A stretch of DNA of 64,000 nucleotides from Rhizomys pruinosus (GCA_009823505.1 VZQC01013731.1:3442557-3506556); one strand, 5' to 3'. Counted from the first letter of the stretch, positions 43,966 to 55,807 are shown. The notes: a model not told the origin generated them from the letters alone. A program made the numbers and translations.

Positions 43966-44270
43966 GCAGTCCTTCCACATTCATGGATTGATTCCCATGG
44001 TCTCAGTTACTACACCAACCACAGCGTGGTTTATTCCATAAACAATAAATGGAAAATCCCAGAAATGAGCAATTAAGTTTCAAGTAACATCAATGTTTGT
44101 TGCTCTACTTTATTATTAGTTAACTCATACTGTGCCTGATTTGCAAATTAAGCTTTATCATAGGTATGTTTATGTAGGAAAAAACCAGTGTATCCAGGAT
44201 TTAACACTCTGAAATTTCAGGCATCCACAGGTGATCTAGAAGGTGTCCTCCAGGGGTGTGAGGTTACTGT
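43966..44270 (+). mobile_element. Tigger-type (Tc1/mariner) DNA transposon relic
   Basis: It starts 'cagcagtccttcc' and ends '...gaggttactgta', consistent with decayed Tigger inverted ends. Inside are 'aaaatcccagaaatgagcaattaag', 'ctactttattattagtta', 'actgtgcctgatttgcaaattaagctttatcataggtatg' and 'tttcaggcatccac', in Tigger/MER2-like order. A nonautonomous ancient copy. Confidence 0.7.
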
Positions 44271-44528
44271 ATTCACACAGCAAATCTGGCTGGCTAGTCA
44301 TCGGAGTCTGTGTCCAGACGTGTTAATTCACTGTTACTCTCAGCCTTCCGCACTTAGTGACAGATGAGGGTCAAAAGGAGAGAGAGCCCCCTCAGGTAAA
44401 ATCAAGTCTAGGTTCTGACAGTTTGATTCAGTCTTGTCCATTGAGATAGTAAGAACTGAGAATTTGAAGGGAATTATTAGCATCTGCTATTTCAGTAAAT
44501 GGTAAAATGAAGCTTCAAATGCTCTAAG

Positions 44529-44592
44529 AATTAAACTCAGGACCTGTGTATGCTAGGCAAGGATCCACCCCTGAGATCCATCCCCAGCCCCA
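44529..44592 (-). mobile_element. ID-like SINE fragment
   Basis: 'attaaactcaggacctgtgtatgctaggcaaggatcc...ccatccccagcccc' is the reverse complement of an ID head. Confidence 0.65.
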
Positions 44593-44599
44593 GACCAGG

Positions 44600-45597
44600 T
44601 CTTCTAAAGCTTCAAGTTATGAATAGATGGGTGCATGGATGAATGGACGAAAGATTATATATGATCTCTAATCTGCAGTCTGTGTTACATATATCCAGAT
44701 AGTTGGGTGATAGATGTTCAAAGAGTCAGGATGAGCAATAGCCGCCCAAGTGTTTGAGTAAATGGGTATCTGGATCGTTTTCCACGGGTGCCTAAACAGA
44801 CGAGGATGGGCTAATGGATGTAGATAGACGGATGGTTCTGATTTTGTTGTATGGCCAAGTGGGCTGATTGTTTAAGAACTGTGTCTGTGACTTGGTGGCT
44901 AGACAGAAAGATGAATAGACAGGGGAGGTGGATACACATGTGGACAGATGGGTGAGCAGACAGATGGCCTGGCTTGAGAGAGAAGGGCTAGCTATAGCTT
45001 AGCAGGAAAAGTCTTGGCCTTCAGTTGAAGTGAGCTCAGCTAGCTCACCCTGTCCTTTCTCACCTCCCACTGCACTGGGAGGACTCCATCCTGTCTCAGA
45101 AGCATCCCAGCTTTGGGCTCACACTGATGGCCCACCACATGAGGAAACATGGGGACGGGGTGACTGTAGACAGTGTGGACTGGGGAAGTCCTGCCTGGTG
45201 GAACAGAGGGAGGATGGAGCAGTTGGCCTGGTACCTACAATGATGGTGTCCTGCCTCAGGCCGGCTGGGCATCTGCCCAGGTGACAACATCATAGAGCTG
45301 GCTCTGGCCACCCTGCCCTAGGGCTAGATGTTAGACATATTCAGGCTTGTTCTACCACTTGAGCATGGCAGTGGCTGAAGGAGAAGACATCTCTCACAGT
45401 GGGAGCAGGAAAAGAAGGCTGACATCAGTCAGGAAACCCACCATCTTGGCAGAGCCCAGTGGAGCCCAGGGACACACGGCTCCAGCCCAAAGCAGAGCTG
45501 ATGGGTCCAGCTCTGCCAGGTTTCACTGCCTGGGGCACATTTTTATGACCAAGGAATAATGAGAGGCAGGTATCTAGTTCCTGGATTTTCCTAGTGC

Positions 45598-45598
<1 letters not shown>
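44600..45598. other. Unique sequence with degenerate GATG-rich patch
   Basis: From about 44620 to 44970 many 'gatgg', 'gatag' and 'gtgg' words recur without a fixed period, suggesting an eroded (ATGG)n microsatellite. No gene seen. Confidence 0.45.
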
Positions 45599-45642
<44 letters not shown>

Positions 45643-45646
45643 TGTT
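45599..45646. repeat. (TG)n microsatellite
   Basis: About 23 TG dinucleotides with one TA interruption. Confidence 0.97.
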
Positions 45647-45860
45647 GCAGAGATTGTATATATGTGCTAGGACATTTTGGTATATGTTAGCATGCTTATG
45701 CACATATGTAGGCATGTTTGAGCATGGGTAGGAGTTTTATGTGATGTTGATATGAGCATATTTGTGTGTAGGTGCTTGCATATATATGAACATATTTGCA
45801 TGTACATGTATCGTGTAAAGGTATTTACCCTGTGTGTTTGTACACTGAGTTGCTATTTAT

Positions 45861-45861
<1 letters not shown>

Positions 45862-45914
<53 letters not shown>
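45862..45914. repeat. (CT)n microsatellite
   Basis: About 26 pure CT dinucleotides. Confidence 0.98.
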
Positions 45915-45917
<3 letters not shown>

Positions 45918-46087
45918 CAGTTAGAGCTAAGAGCTCACCAAGGAAGAGCTTCATGGAATGACGGGTCCCATTCTCTAGCCCCATCCTCATCTCTTACAAT
46001 GTCCCCTGTACTTCACCTCCATACACCAACATCAGGTGTAAAAACAATTAGTTCCACACATATTCTAGGCAACTCCAGGCCTCCATG

Positions 46088-46365
46088 ATTGTACATGAAC
46101 TGCCCGGGATGCCATCTTTCCCTTTTCCTCTTGGCCAGACTCTTATTCAACTTCCAGGTTTTCCAACTTCTGTGCTGTCTTGTTGGTGACCTCAGGCTCC
46201 ATCCTTTGATCTCCCTGCTGGGTCTCAGATATCCCATTATTAGAGCTATTAGGTACTGCCTCCTCTTCCCATAGACTGGGAATGTCTTGAGGGTAGGATC
46301 TGTGTTTAATTCTCTCTGTCAACACCTGGGCATGGGACTGAATCTGATATGCCCTGGATGGATCA
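46088..46365 (+). mobile_element. L2 LINE 3' relic
   Basis: 'ctgcccgggatgccatctttcccttttcctcttggcc', 'cagactcttattcaacttcc', 'gacctcaggctcc', then 'gactgggaatgtcttgagggtaggatctgtgttt' follow the L2 3' consensus order. Confidence 0.6.
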
Positions 46366-46369
46366 AATG

Positions 46370-46373
<4 letters not shown>

Positions 46374-46403
<30 letters not shown>

Positions 46404-46413
46404 TGTATGTATG
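46374..46413. repeat. (TATG)n microsatellite
   Basis: About ten GTAT/TATG units. Confidence 0.97.
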
Positions 46414-47927
46414 ATGAATGGATAGATGAGTGGAAAGATGGACAGACAGGTAACTTGGTAGACAAGATGGCAGGTAGTTGTGTAAGAGCATGATTAAATC
46501 TGGCCCCTTCTCCCTAAGAATCCTGGGTGCTGAGGCAGGTGCATTGCAGCTCTTCCTCACTTGGCTCTGATGTGGAGGAAGCAATCTCTCTGGGCTGCAG
46601 CGTCAGCACTGCTCTCCTTCCCATCATGCCTGTGCTCAGGATGGCTGGCTCCAGGTTGGCCACCTACCTCACCAAGAAGCAGATTGGGGCTGAAGAGGCA
46701 TTGCTAAGTGGCTTAAGTTAGCTCCTATTTGTGTTCAGGGCTTTCAAAGGCTGGGTAGACTGAGGAGGAGGGGCCTGACTTCAGGCCCCACTGCTAAGTG
46801 GGCAGGGATTGTGAGCCCTCCAGGCCTTGACTGTGGGCAGCTCAAAGCAGTGCCCTAGGAGTTTTGAGACAGGAAAATAGTGTTTTGTCTTGTGAATGCA
46901 TTCACTTGGCTTTGCCCTGGAGAGTAGGCAGGTGTCCCCAGACGGCGGCTTTGAGCTAGTTCAGGGAAGGGGGCAGGGCGCACTCAAGCCCTGGATTACA
47001 GAGGCCTTCCAGGGGAAGAAGGCCTTTGATGGGACCGGGCCTGTTGTCCAGAGTCTGCTTTGCTGGTGGCTGGAGCCCCCTAATGAGGGGAAAAGGGCTC
47101 CACTCTGAGGCATTCCCTTGGCCCCCCTGGGCAGCAGGCGGAGACCTCCTTTGATGTTGGAGTCCTTAAGCCAAGTGGGGACTAATTGCCACAAGGTACA
47201 GAATGTTCTGGTTGCTTGGGGGGTCTGCAGCTTGCTCATAATGCCACAGCCATCCTGGGGTTAAGGGGAAAAGGCAGCCACTTTCCTGATGGAGACAACT
47301 CAAGGCATTTGGTTGCTGTTCTATTTTTTTTTTTTCCATCCATACAGACCCACGCAGAGAATGAGAAGCAAGCCTTGGTCCACAGCAGGCTCGCCAACAG
47401 GATGCTGCTGGAAGGCATCTGCTTTTAAAATCAGAGTTAGTGGTGGGAGGGGCAGCAGCAAGGAGAAAGGGAAGTGGATGGTGTCAGGCCGGTACCAACT
47501 GGCCCAGACTCCAGGCCCAGTTTCACGACTTGTTAGCTGGCAAGCAGTCTCTGGCCTCTCCTCTGCAAATGACAGACATCAGGTGGGACACACAGTAGGG
47601 CTTCTGTCCTTTGTTTGTCTCCAGTCAGAAACCAAACACAGGTGTGCTGCCACAGCTGTCGGGAAAGCAGGTGCACAATCCACTTGGTCCAGTGGGACCC
47701 GTTGGATTGAGAGGGACAGAATGGCTCCTCTAGTTTGGCATTTGTTCCTCCTGCTTCCATCTAAAGGAAGACGCCCTGGCAGCCGCCAAATCAAGTTTAC
47801 CCCCTTCCACTCCCACCTCTTTATCCCCATGGAATCTGGACCAGACAGAGCAATTACTATTAAAAGAAACATTACTGTCAGCGGTTGGGTTTTTAGACTC
47901 TACTGTGCCTGATGCTTGGTGACAGGA
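46414..47927. other. Unique non-coding sequence
   Basis: No gene supported. A 207-codon frame at 47289-47912 has no protein-like features and overlaps three minus-strand frames of 75-97 codons. Confidence 0.45.
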
Positions 47928-48036
47928 CCACATTCTTTCAGTATTCACAAGGACACCTTCGGAATCAGCAGGCCATTTCACAGACTGGGGAACCAAGGCT
48001 GCAAGAGACAAATGACTTGACCAAGTTCATCCATGT
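47928..48036 (-). mobile_element. MIR SINE relic
   Basis: 'ggccatttcacagactggggaaccaaggctgcaagagacaaatgacttgacc' is the reversed MIR core. Confidence 0.7.
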
Positions 48037-49058
48037 GGGAAAAGGATAGCTTCTGATGAGCCTGCCTCCAATGCTCGGTTCCTCCCCAGCCCCCCACCCC
48101 CAGCTGAGCTGAGCAAGCCCCTCTGAGCTTCCTTTCCTACCTGGCCAGCAGGAGTTGCAGTAAGGGTCCCTCCTACTGATGCAAAGCCAGTTCAGTGAAA
48201 GCACCCAGGGGACCAGCTGGGCATAGCAGGGACTTGGGCACTACTGCTTCCCCCAGCACCCTCCCACCAGTACCTTCACTGTTGCCACTCTCTTGAATTT
48301 GCAGGGGAGGAAGATCTCGGGGAGAAGAATGTGTCCAACCAACCATGACCTTTCAGATGTTGCCGCCCTGTGCGGCTCCATCCTGGCCTCTGGAAAGAGG
48401 TGTTCCCTCCAGCTCTCACAGGGGATAGAAACACTAGGAGAAACCTTAGGGAGTGGAGAGAGTTGCAGCCCCCGTTAGCAGCAGGGGATCCAGTGAATCC
48501 CACAGGTGCAGAGCGAGGGAGTCCAAAGTCAGCAGTCAGTGTGGGAGAGAGTAGCTGGGGTTGGGAGAAAGTGTCACCTGTTTTCCAGCTTCTGTTGAAT
48601 GCTTTCAACACCCACAGATGAGACATGGACAACCTTAGTCATACACAGGAAGACTCTGAGAGGCAAAGTAATGTGGAGCAGAGGCAGGAGTCCAGTTCAG
48701 GCTGACCTGTGAGAGCACACAGGACCCAAGGTCTGAGGGAATAGAAGGGGCTGAGAATGGATTTCAGACATGGCCTGTGGGTGTCATCAACTGTGTATAG
48801 CTCTGAAAGTCCCTGACAGGAGAAGCCTCCAAAGGGCTATTGTGAGACAGTGACACAGCTGTCCTTGTGAAGGGAAGTCCTGGGCTGTTGAAGGTCCCCC
48901 TAGCACATCAAGAGACAGGGGAGTCTAAGAGGCTCTGCAGATCCTGTGCCTCCAGGTGGCATCTGTACTTTATGAAAAAGAAAACAACATGGAAACAGTT
49001 TTATAGTTTTACAGAAGTATGTGTCCCCTCCTTTTTCATGCCTAAAATATAGCTAGAT
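48037..49058. other. Unique non-coding sequence
   Basis: No gene or repeat recognised. Confidence 0.45.
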
Positions 49059-49287
49059 GGGACTGGACAGATGGTTCAGCGGTTAAGAGCACACACTGCT
49101 CTTGCAGAGGATGGGAATGCAGGTCCCAGCACCCACACTGGGCAGCTCACAACCACCTAGAAGTCCAACTCCAGGGGATCCCATGCCCTCTTCTGGCCTC
49201 TGCAGGCATTGCATTCACTTGCACATACCCCACTTCACAGACACACACATACACGTACATTACTAAAAGTGAAAAAATAAATAAATA
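49059..49287 (+). mobile_element. B2 SINE
   Basis: Full B2, somewhat diverged, ending in a CA-rich patch and (AATA)n-like tail. Confidence 0.9.
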
Positions 49288-49727
49288 CAGATAAGCTAAA
49301 AAGAAGGAAATAAAAATTCACAGAGATAGTTGTGCAAACAGCTGGCCCTCCAAAGCTGTGGATTCTACTTCTGGATATTCAGCCAACAGTTACTGAAAAT
49401 AGTTGGAAATAATCCGTGCATCTTTCTATACTGAGCAGCACACACCTTTCCTTCTGGTCCTACTCCTTAAACAACTGAGCACCGCTGCTCACATCGCATT
49501 TTCAGTGTCTTGGCCATTAGAAGCCATCTAGAGGTGATGAAAGTATATAGGATGTTATGCAGAGGTCAGATCCCAGCACAACTCCATTTCACACAAGAGT
49601 CTTGAACATCCGTGGGTGCTGGTTGTCAGAGGAACATGGGACCCATCTGCCAAAGATATCAAGAATGACTACAATAATGGACGCAACATGGTGACTGGCC
49701 TTTCCATATAAATGTCTATATCATAAT

Positions 49728-49966
49728 TTTATTTATTTGTTTGCTTTTCATTTACTTTCAATTTATGTGTATGAGAGTCTACATGTACGTTTGTAAGTGC
49801 ACCCAAGTCACACAATGCCGGCAGAGGTCACAAGAGGTGTTGGATCCCCTGGAACTGGAGTTATGAATGGTTGTCAGTTGTCATGTAGGTGCTGAGAACC
49901 GAACTCGGGTCCTCTGCTAGAGCAGCCAGTGCTCTTAACTGCTGAGTCACCTCTCTCTCTAGCCCC
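49728..49966 (-). mobile_element. B2 SINE
   Basis: Minus-strand B2. A CT expansion ('cacctctctctctagcccc') lies at its head end. Confidence 0.92.
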
Positions 49967-50017
49967 TGTTGTGATTTTAAATGTTTTCACAGCATCACAA
50001 GGATGGTCAGCTTCTTT

Positions 50018-50167
50018 CTTTCTTTTTTCTTTTTGAGACAGGGACTCCTGTGGCCCCAGCTGGCCTGGAACTCAGTCTGTAAACCAGGCTGGCCTTGAAC
50101 TCACAAAAATCCACCTGCCTCCGCTTCCCGAGTGCTAGGATTAAAGGCGTGCACCACCACGCCCGGC
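50018..50167 (-). mobile_element. B1 SINE
   Basis: Minus-strand B1 with a 14-bp target-site duplication TGGTCAGCTTCTTT / TGGTCAGTTTCTTT (50004-50017 and 50168-50181). Confidence 0.95.
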
Positions 50168-50500
50168 TGGTCAGTTTCTTTAAGTAACCCACGATACTTC
50201 CCAGTGAGCTCTCTTTCTGCACTGTTCCTGCCTCCTCCTCCATCTTAGATATTATACTGCTGTGTTAAAGAGCACGGGAGTTTTCCAAGCCTCTAATGGT
50301 CCAGCTGCTCCCCAGAAAGACTTGTAACTCTGCCACTGCTTAGAGCACCCAGAAAGTTTTTTCTCACTGGGATCAACACCAGGTTTGAGAAGTGTCACAT
50401 CCTAACTTTTGGCAATCCGATAGGTGAAGATAGTGTCTTGTTTCCATGTGAATCTTTGATGACCACGTCACTTTCTTCATTTAGTCACCAAAAATGTACC

Positions 50501-50582
50501 AGGTGCCCGTCCCTGCCCCAGGTGTCCTCTGGTGCAGGTGCCCGTCCCTGTCCCAGGTGTCCTCTGGTGCAGGTGCCGGTCC
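50501..50582. repeat. 35-bp tandem repeat, ~2.3 units
   Basis: The unit beginning 'aggtgcccgtccctg' recurs at 50501, 50536 and, partially, 50571. Confidence 0.92.
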
Positions 50583-50749
50583 AGCCTATTTGAAACATAA
50601 AACCAAGCTGATGACCTCCCATTCCGGCTGCACCAGTGTCAGAAGGTATGGTGGCCTGTGGGGTTGGGTTGGTGGGAGCTTTGGTCCATCCTCACTGACT
50701 TTCCTTACTACAGGGACAACCAACCATCTCAGTCTTATAGAAAGTGCTG

Positions 50750-51070
50750 TGTGTTAGTCAGCTTTCCATCACTGTTACAAAGTCCCCATTATTTGAAGAG
50801 GAAAGGTTTCTTAAGGCTCAAAGTTCTGGAGGTTTCTAACCATGGTCACCCCCTTGCTGCCGGGCCTATGAGGAGGCTGTGTGCCATGGGGGGGGGGGGC
50901 ATGACAGGAAGCTGGTTCACTTGATGGCCAAGAACAAGAAAAAGAAGAGTAGACCAGGTTCATTACCCAAGACCTCTGTCTAGGTCCCATTCCTTAAAGG
51001 TTCCACCATTTTCCAATAGCACCAAGTTGGGGACACATGGCCCTTGGGGACATTTAGGATTCAGGCAACA
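50750..51070 (-). mobile_element. MaLR-type LTR relic
   Basis: 'gtgttagtcagctttccatcactgttacaaag...gaggaaaggtttcttaaggctcaaagttctggagg...ttccaccattttccaatagcacc...ggggacatttaggattcaggcaaca' is the reverse-complement order of MaLR LTRs. A run of 11 G lies at about 50889. Confidence 0.6.
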
Positions 51071-51432
51071 ATTTGTTTCATAAACACAGCTCCATTTTGC
51101 CCTGATTTCCAACCCTTCTAGCCAGACATTTTCCTAAGTACCTCCAAAAAGATATCTTAGGAACAAGGCAAGGGGGCGTTTCTTGTCTGGTGTCCTGAGT
51201 GCCAGGTAAGGAGCTGCTTCTCTGCGAGAAGTGCAGACTTCCACCTAGGCCTACTTCTGTGCAACATTCTCCAAAGAACCTCTCTGGGTTCCTCCAATGA
51301 GAATCCCTGTCTTCAACCTACCCTTAAAATCTCTCTACAAGACCAGATAACCATTGATAGAGTCAAATATGAACTGTTTTTTTCCTCTCTACATTCCCAG
51401 GTACAGCTGGTCTGGGATGTAGCGCTCACAGG

Positions 51433-51535
51433 CAGACAGGGGCTCTGACCTGCATGGTAGGTGACACACTGAGGCAGGCAGGGGCTCTGACCTGCACAGG
51501 AGGTGACACACTCATGTAGGCAGGGGTCTGACCTT
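51433..51535. repeat. 42-bp tandem repeat, ~2.4 units
   Basis: 'caggggctctgacctgca...aggtgacacact' recurs with a 42-bp period starting near 51437, 51479 and, partially, 51521. Confidence 0.88.
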
Positions 51536-53200
51536 TCTGTTGATCCAACATCTTTTTTTATACTGGGACGATTTTTTCAAAGTATCAGAGGTTCACAGAC
51601 CACTCCCCCAATTCGTGCTTGAATCCATAGATAAGGCAACCATAGTTTAAAGAGAGTCAGGGCTCTGCCAGGTTCACATATATAGGAAGGCGGCTAGATG
51701 TGAATCAGTTTCCCCTGACACCACACAAGGCTCATGCTCCTTTATCAAGGTCAGATCCAAAGTCTGTGTCTCTGGAATAGCATGCCTGGGAGTCGTGGGT
51801 CCTTGGAATTGTTCTAAGGAAGGGGTCTTGCCCAGTGGTTGGCACCTGTACCTGCAAAGCAAGTCAGAAAGCCAGCAGCCAGTCCATCCACCCAGATAGG
51901 CATCTGGGCAAAGCTGGCAGATGGTGTGGTAGTGATGGGCCAGGCATACTTTCCCTGCTAGCTGATGTCATGAGCTCATTAGAGCAATGGGGTTTATAGC
52001 ACAAGGCAACTGTCCAAGCAATAAATTAAGCTGCACAATTTAGCACTTAATTATCCTCTCTCTCATCTACTTCCCTCCCAGTCCCTGGGTGTCCTTCTGC
52101 CCCTTCAGCTACATAGGGAGATCTTCTCTGGGCTTCACGCCCTCGGTCCATTCATCACCGGCCCCATCAGAGTCATCTTGAGAATGTCCGTCAAATGCGC
52201 TTCCTTCTCCATCTCCCATGGCCTTGACCTCAGCCGGTCTTCACCCTCTCTCTCCCTGGACTACTGCCACCACAGTCTGTCTGGATTAAGTCCTCTCTTG
52301 CTCAGCATCGGCTAATGCCGTGTGACTTGTGTTGGCCTGGAATCTGAAGTCCCCACCATGTTGCATTCGAAGCCACTTTAGAGCCTTCCTTGCCAAACTG
52401 CTCTTCTCAGCCCTTCACTGGCCGCCATGCCACATGGAACAGCCTAGACCTTCCCTAAGAGGTGCACGGCTGGACTGCAGGCTACGGGCCTCCGTATCAC
52501 AGTTGCCTCCTGTGCACTGCCCACCCACCCCCGCACTCAGCCTTGCCACTCCACCCAGTCTGATGAACTGGACTCGTGTCTCCCAGGAAGCCCCAGGTAC
52601 TTTCCAAGTGTGTTCTACAGTGAGATCCCTCCCTTTGAGTCTCACGGAAGTCTCATGAGAGAGTTCCTTCCACAGGGGTGCCTAGGAAAACAATGCCGAA
52701 ACAAGACCTCTGTCTGTGGAGAGCACTGATAAAGCACTGCCTGTCCCTTCAGCATCCTCAGAGTTAAATGCCCAGTCAGGCCACCTGAGCCCTTTCACAG
52801 GACCTTCTATAAATAGACACAGACAGACTTGGGTCCCAGAGCCTGGTCTTCACTGGCCAACACTGCCGAGGTCCACGTGAACAAGAACAGTGACTTGGGG
52901 TCGGGGGGTAGTCAAGGCCACCCTGTGGGGTGCCACAGTGAATGAGGAGGGCCTTGGGGGAGAGGGACAGCTGCATCAGGAGTATCACTTGATCCAAAGG
53001 AAGCTTGGCTCACCAAACAGCAGCACCCCACCTCCACTGGCTTCTGCTTCCCCATTTGGCTGTAAGTGAAGGCTCAACAGGAGGGAGGGTGGACTAGAGG
53101 TCAAGGTTACCAAGGAAGGGAGCAAGCTGGAGCCAGGTGTCCTGATCCTAGCTCTGCCCACCCATGGGGATGCCTGTGCAGCACCCGGCCATTGCCTTCC
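51536..53200. other. Unique non-coding sequence, possible L2 traces
   Basis: No gene supported. Phrases at 52160-52290 ('agagtcatcttgagaatgtccgtcaaatgcgc', 'ctggactactgccaccacagtctg') resemble L2 text but not in consensus order. Confidence 0.4.
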
Positions 53201-55505
53201 TACATGCTGGGCTCTGCGCTGTCTTCCTATATGGGTCTGTGTGCTGTCTGCACGGGTGCTGGGTCTGTGTGCTGTCTGCACGGGTGCTGGGTCTGTGTGC
53301 TGTCTGCACGGGTGCTGGGTCTGTGTGCTGTCTGCACGGGTGCTGGGTCTGTGTGCTGTCTGCACGGGTGCTGGGTCTGTGTGCTGTCTGCACGGGTGCT
53401 GGGTCTGTGTGCTGTCTGCACGGGTGCTGGGTCTGTGTGCTGTCTGCACGGGTGCTGGGTCTGTGTGCTGTCTGCACGGGTGCTGGGTCTGTGTGCTGTC
53501 TGCACGGGTGCTGGGTCTGTGTGCTGTCTGCACGGGTGCTGGGTCTGTGTGCTGTCTGCACGGGTGCTGGGTCTGTGTGCTGTCTGCACGGGTGCTGGGT
53601 CTGTGTGCTGTCTGCACGGGTGCTGGGTCTGTGTGCTGTCTGCACGGGTGCTGGGTCTGTGTGCTGTCTGCACGGGTGCTGGGTCTGTGTGCTGTCTGCA
53701 CGGGTGCTGGGTCTGTGTGCTGTCTGCACGGGTGCTGGGTCTGTGTGCTGTCTGCACGGGTGCTGGGTCTGTGTGCTGTCTGCACGGGTGCTGGGTCTGT
53801 GTGCTGTCTGCACGGGTGCTGGGTCTGTGTGCTGTCTGCATGGGTGCTGGGTCTGTGTGCTGTCTGCACGGGTGCTGGGTCTGTGTGCTGTCTGCATGGA
53901 TGCTGGGTCTGTGTGCTGTCTGCATGGGTGCTGGGTCTGTGTGCTGTCTGCATGGGTGCTGGGTCTGTGTGCTGTCTGCATGGGTGCTGGGTCTGTGTGC
54001 TGTCTTCACATATGCAGGGTCTGTGTGCTGTCTTCACATATGCAGGGTCTGTGTGCTGTCTTCATACATGCAGGGTCTGTGTGCTGTCTTCATACATGCA
54101 GGGTCTGTGTGCTGTCTTCATACCTGCAGGGTCTGTGTGCTGTCTTCATACATGCAGGGTCTGTGTGCTGTCTTCATACATGCTGGGTCTGTGTGCTGTC
54201 TTCATACATGCAGGGTCTGTGTGCTGTCTTCATACATGCAGGGTCTGTGTGCTGTCTTCATACATGCTGGGCTCTGCGCTGTCTTCCTATATGCTGTCTG
54301 TGTGCTGTCTGCATGGGTGCTGGGTCTGTGTGCTGTCTTCACACATGCAGGGTCTGTGTGCTGTCTTCATACATGCTGGATCTGTGTGCTGTCTTCATAC
54401 ATGCAGGGTCTGTGTGCTGTCTTCATACATGCAGGGTCTGTGTGCTGTCTTCATACATGCAGGGTCTCTGTGCTGTCTTCCTACATGCAGGGTCTGGTGC
54501 TATCTTCATACGTGCAGGGTCTATGTGCTGTATTCCTACATGCTGGGTCTGTGTGCTGTCTTCATACATGCAGGGTCTGTGTGCTGTCTTCATACATGCT
54601 GGGTCTGTGTGTTGTCTTCATACATGCTGGGTCTGTGTGATGTCTTCATACATGCTGGGTCTATGTGCTGTCTTCCTACATGCTGGGTCTGTGTGCTGTC
54701 TTCATACATGCAGGGTCCGTGTGCTGTCTTCATACATGCAGGGTCTATGTGCTGTCTTCATACATGCAGGGTCTCTATGCTGTCTTCATACATGCTGGAT
54801 CTATGTGCTGTCTGCATGGATGCTGAGTCTGTGTGCTGTCTTCCTACATGCAGGGTCTATGTTCTGTCTTCATACATGCAGGGTCTGTGTGCTGTCTTCC
54901 TACATGCTGGGTCTGTGTGCTGTCTTCCTACATGCAGGGTCTGTGTGCTGTCTTCCTACATGCAGGGTCTGTGTGCTGTCTTCATACATGCAGGGTCTGT
55001 GTGCTGTCTTCATACATGCTGGGTCTGTGTGCTGTGTTCATACATGCTGGGTCTATGTGCTGTCTTCATACATGCTAGGACTATGTTCTGTCTTCCTGCT
55101 TGCTGAGTCTATGTGCTATCTTCATACATGCAGGGTCTGTGTGCTGTCTTCCTACATGCTGGGTCTGTGTGCTGACTTCATACATGCTAGGTCTATGTTC
55201 TGTCTTCCTGCTTGCTGAGTCTATGTGCTATCTTCATACATGCAGGGTCTGTGTGCTGTCTTCCTACATGCTGGGTCTGTGTGCTGACTTCATACATGCT
55301 AGGTCTATGTTCTGTCTTCCTGCTTGCTGAGTCTATGTGCTGTCTTCATACATGCTGGGTCTATGTGCTGACTTCATACATGCAGGGTCTATGTGCTGAC
55401 TTCATACATGCAGGGTCTGTGTGCTGTCTTCATACATGCTGGGTCTATGTGCTGTCTTCATACATGCTGGGTCTCTGTGCTGCCCTTCCCATATGCTGTG
55501 TCTAT
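53201..55505. repeat. 28-bp minisatellite array, ~81 units
   Basis: A tandem array with a strict 28-bp period starts at 53233. Units 1-21 (53233-53820) appear identical: GGGTCTGTGTGCTG followed by TCTGCACGGGTGCT. Units 22-27 carry C-to-T changes in the single CpG, and unit 24 also ATGG for GGGG-like text. From 53989 the second half switches to 'tcttca(c/t)a(t/c)atgcag/ctg' variants for about 54 units to 55505. The plus strand is G/T-rich (12 G, 9 T, 6 C, 1 A per unit). No stop codon occurs in any frame of the main unit, and 28 is not a multiple of 3. All three plus frames (up to 684 codons) and all three minus frames (up to 350 codons) are therefore open, which argues for non-coding periodicity rather than a gene. 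Confidence 0.98.
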
Positions 55506-55533
55506 AAGCTAGTTGTTAAGAATAACAGAAGAC

Positions 55534-55700
55534 TGAGCTGATTGTGGTGGTGCATGCCCTTAATCCCAGCACCGACGAGGCAGAGGCAGGTGGATCTCTC
55601 TGAGTTCAAGGCCAGCCTGGTCTACATAGTGAGTTCCAGGACAGCTGGAGCTACAGGGAGACCCTGTCTCAAAAAGAACCCCCCAAAAGAAAAGAAAGAA
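55534..55700 (+). mobile_element. B1 SINE
   Basis: B1 ending 'ctacagggagaccctgtctcaaaaagaacc' with an AAAGA-rich tail, 30 bp beyond the minisatellite. Confidence 0.93.
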
Positions 55701-55807
55701 GCATCAGGACTATAATGTGGCCGATTGTAACTCTGTGAGCTCCAGGATTGTCCTGTGTGTCCAGGGAATCTAAAGGGGCCAGTGGACACTGTCCACACCT
55801 TGTAGGT

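Noticed and set aside
47289..47912. 207-codon open frame as a gene
   Set aside because: Starts in a T-run, lacks domain-like features, and is mirrored by several minus-strand frames in unique DNA of neutral appearance.
53066..55218. Very long open frames (524, 621 and 684 codons plus; 260-350 codons minus) as a secreted or membrane Cys-rich repeat protein
   Set aside because: Every frame is open because the 28-bp unit has no stop. There is no conserved start, splice or domain context, and the frames rotate among each other every 28 bp.
53233..55505. CRISPR array (28-bp direct repeats)
   Set aside because: Repeats are directly adjacent with no unique spacers, no cas genes are present and the genome is mammalian. 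It is a minisatellite.
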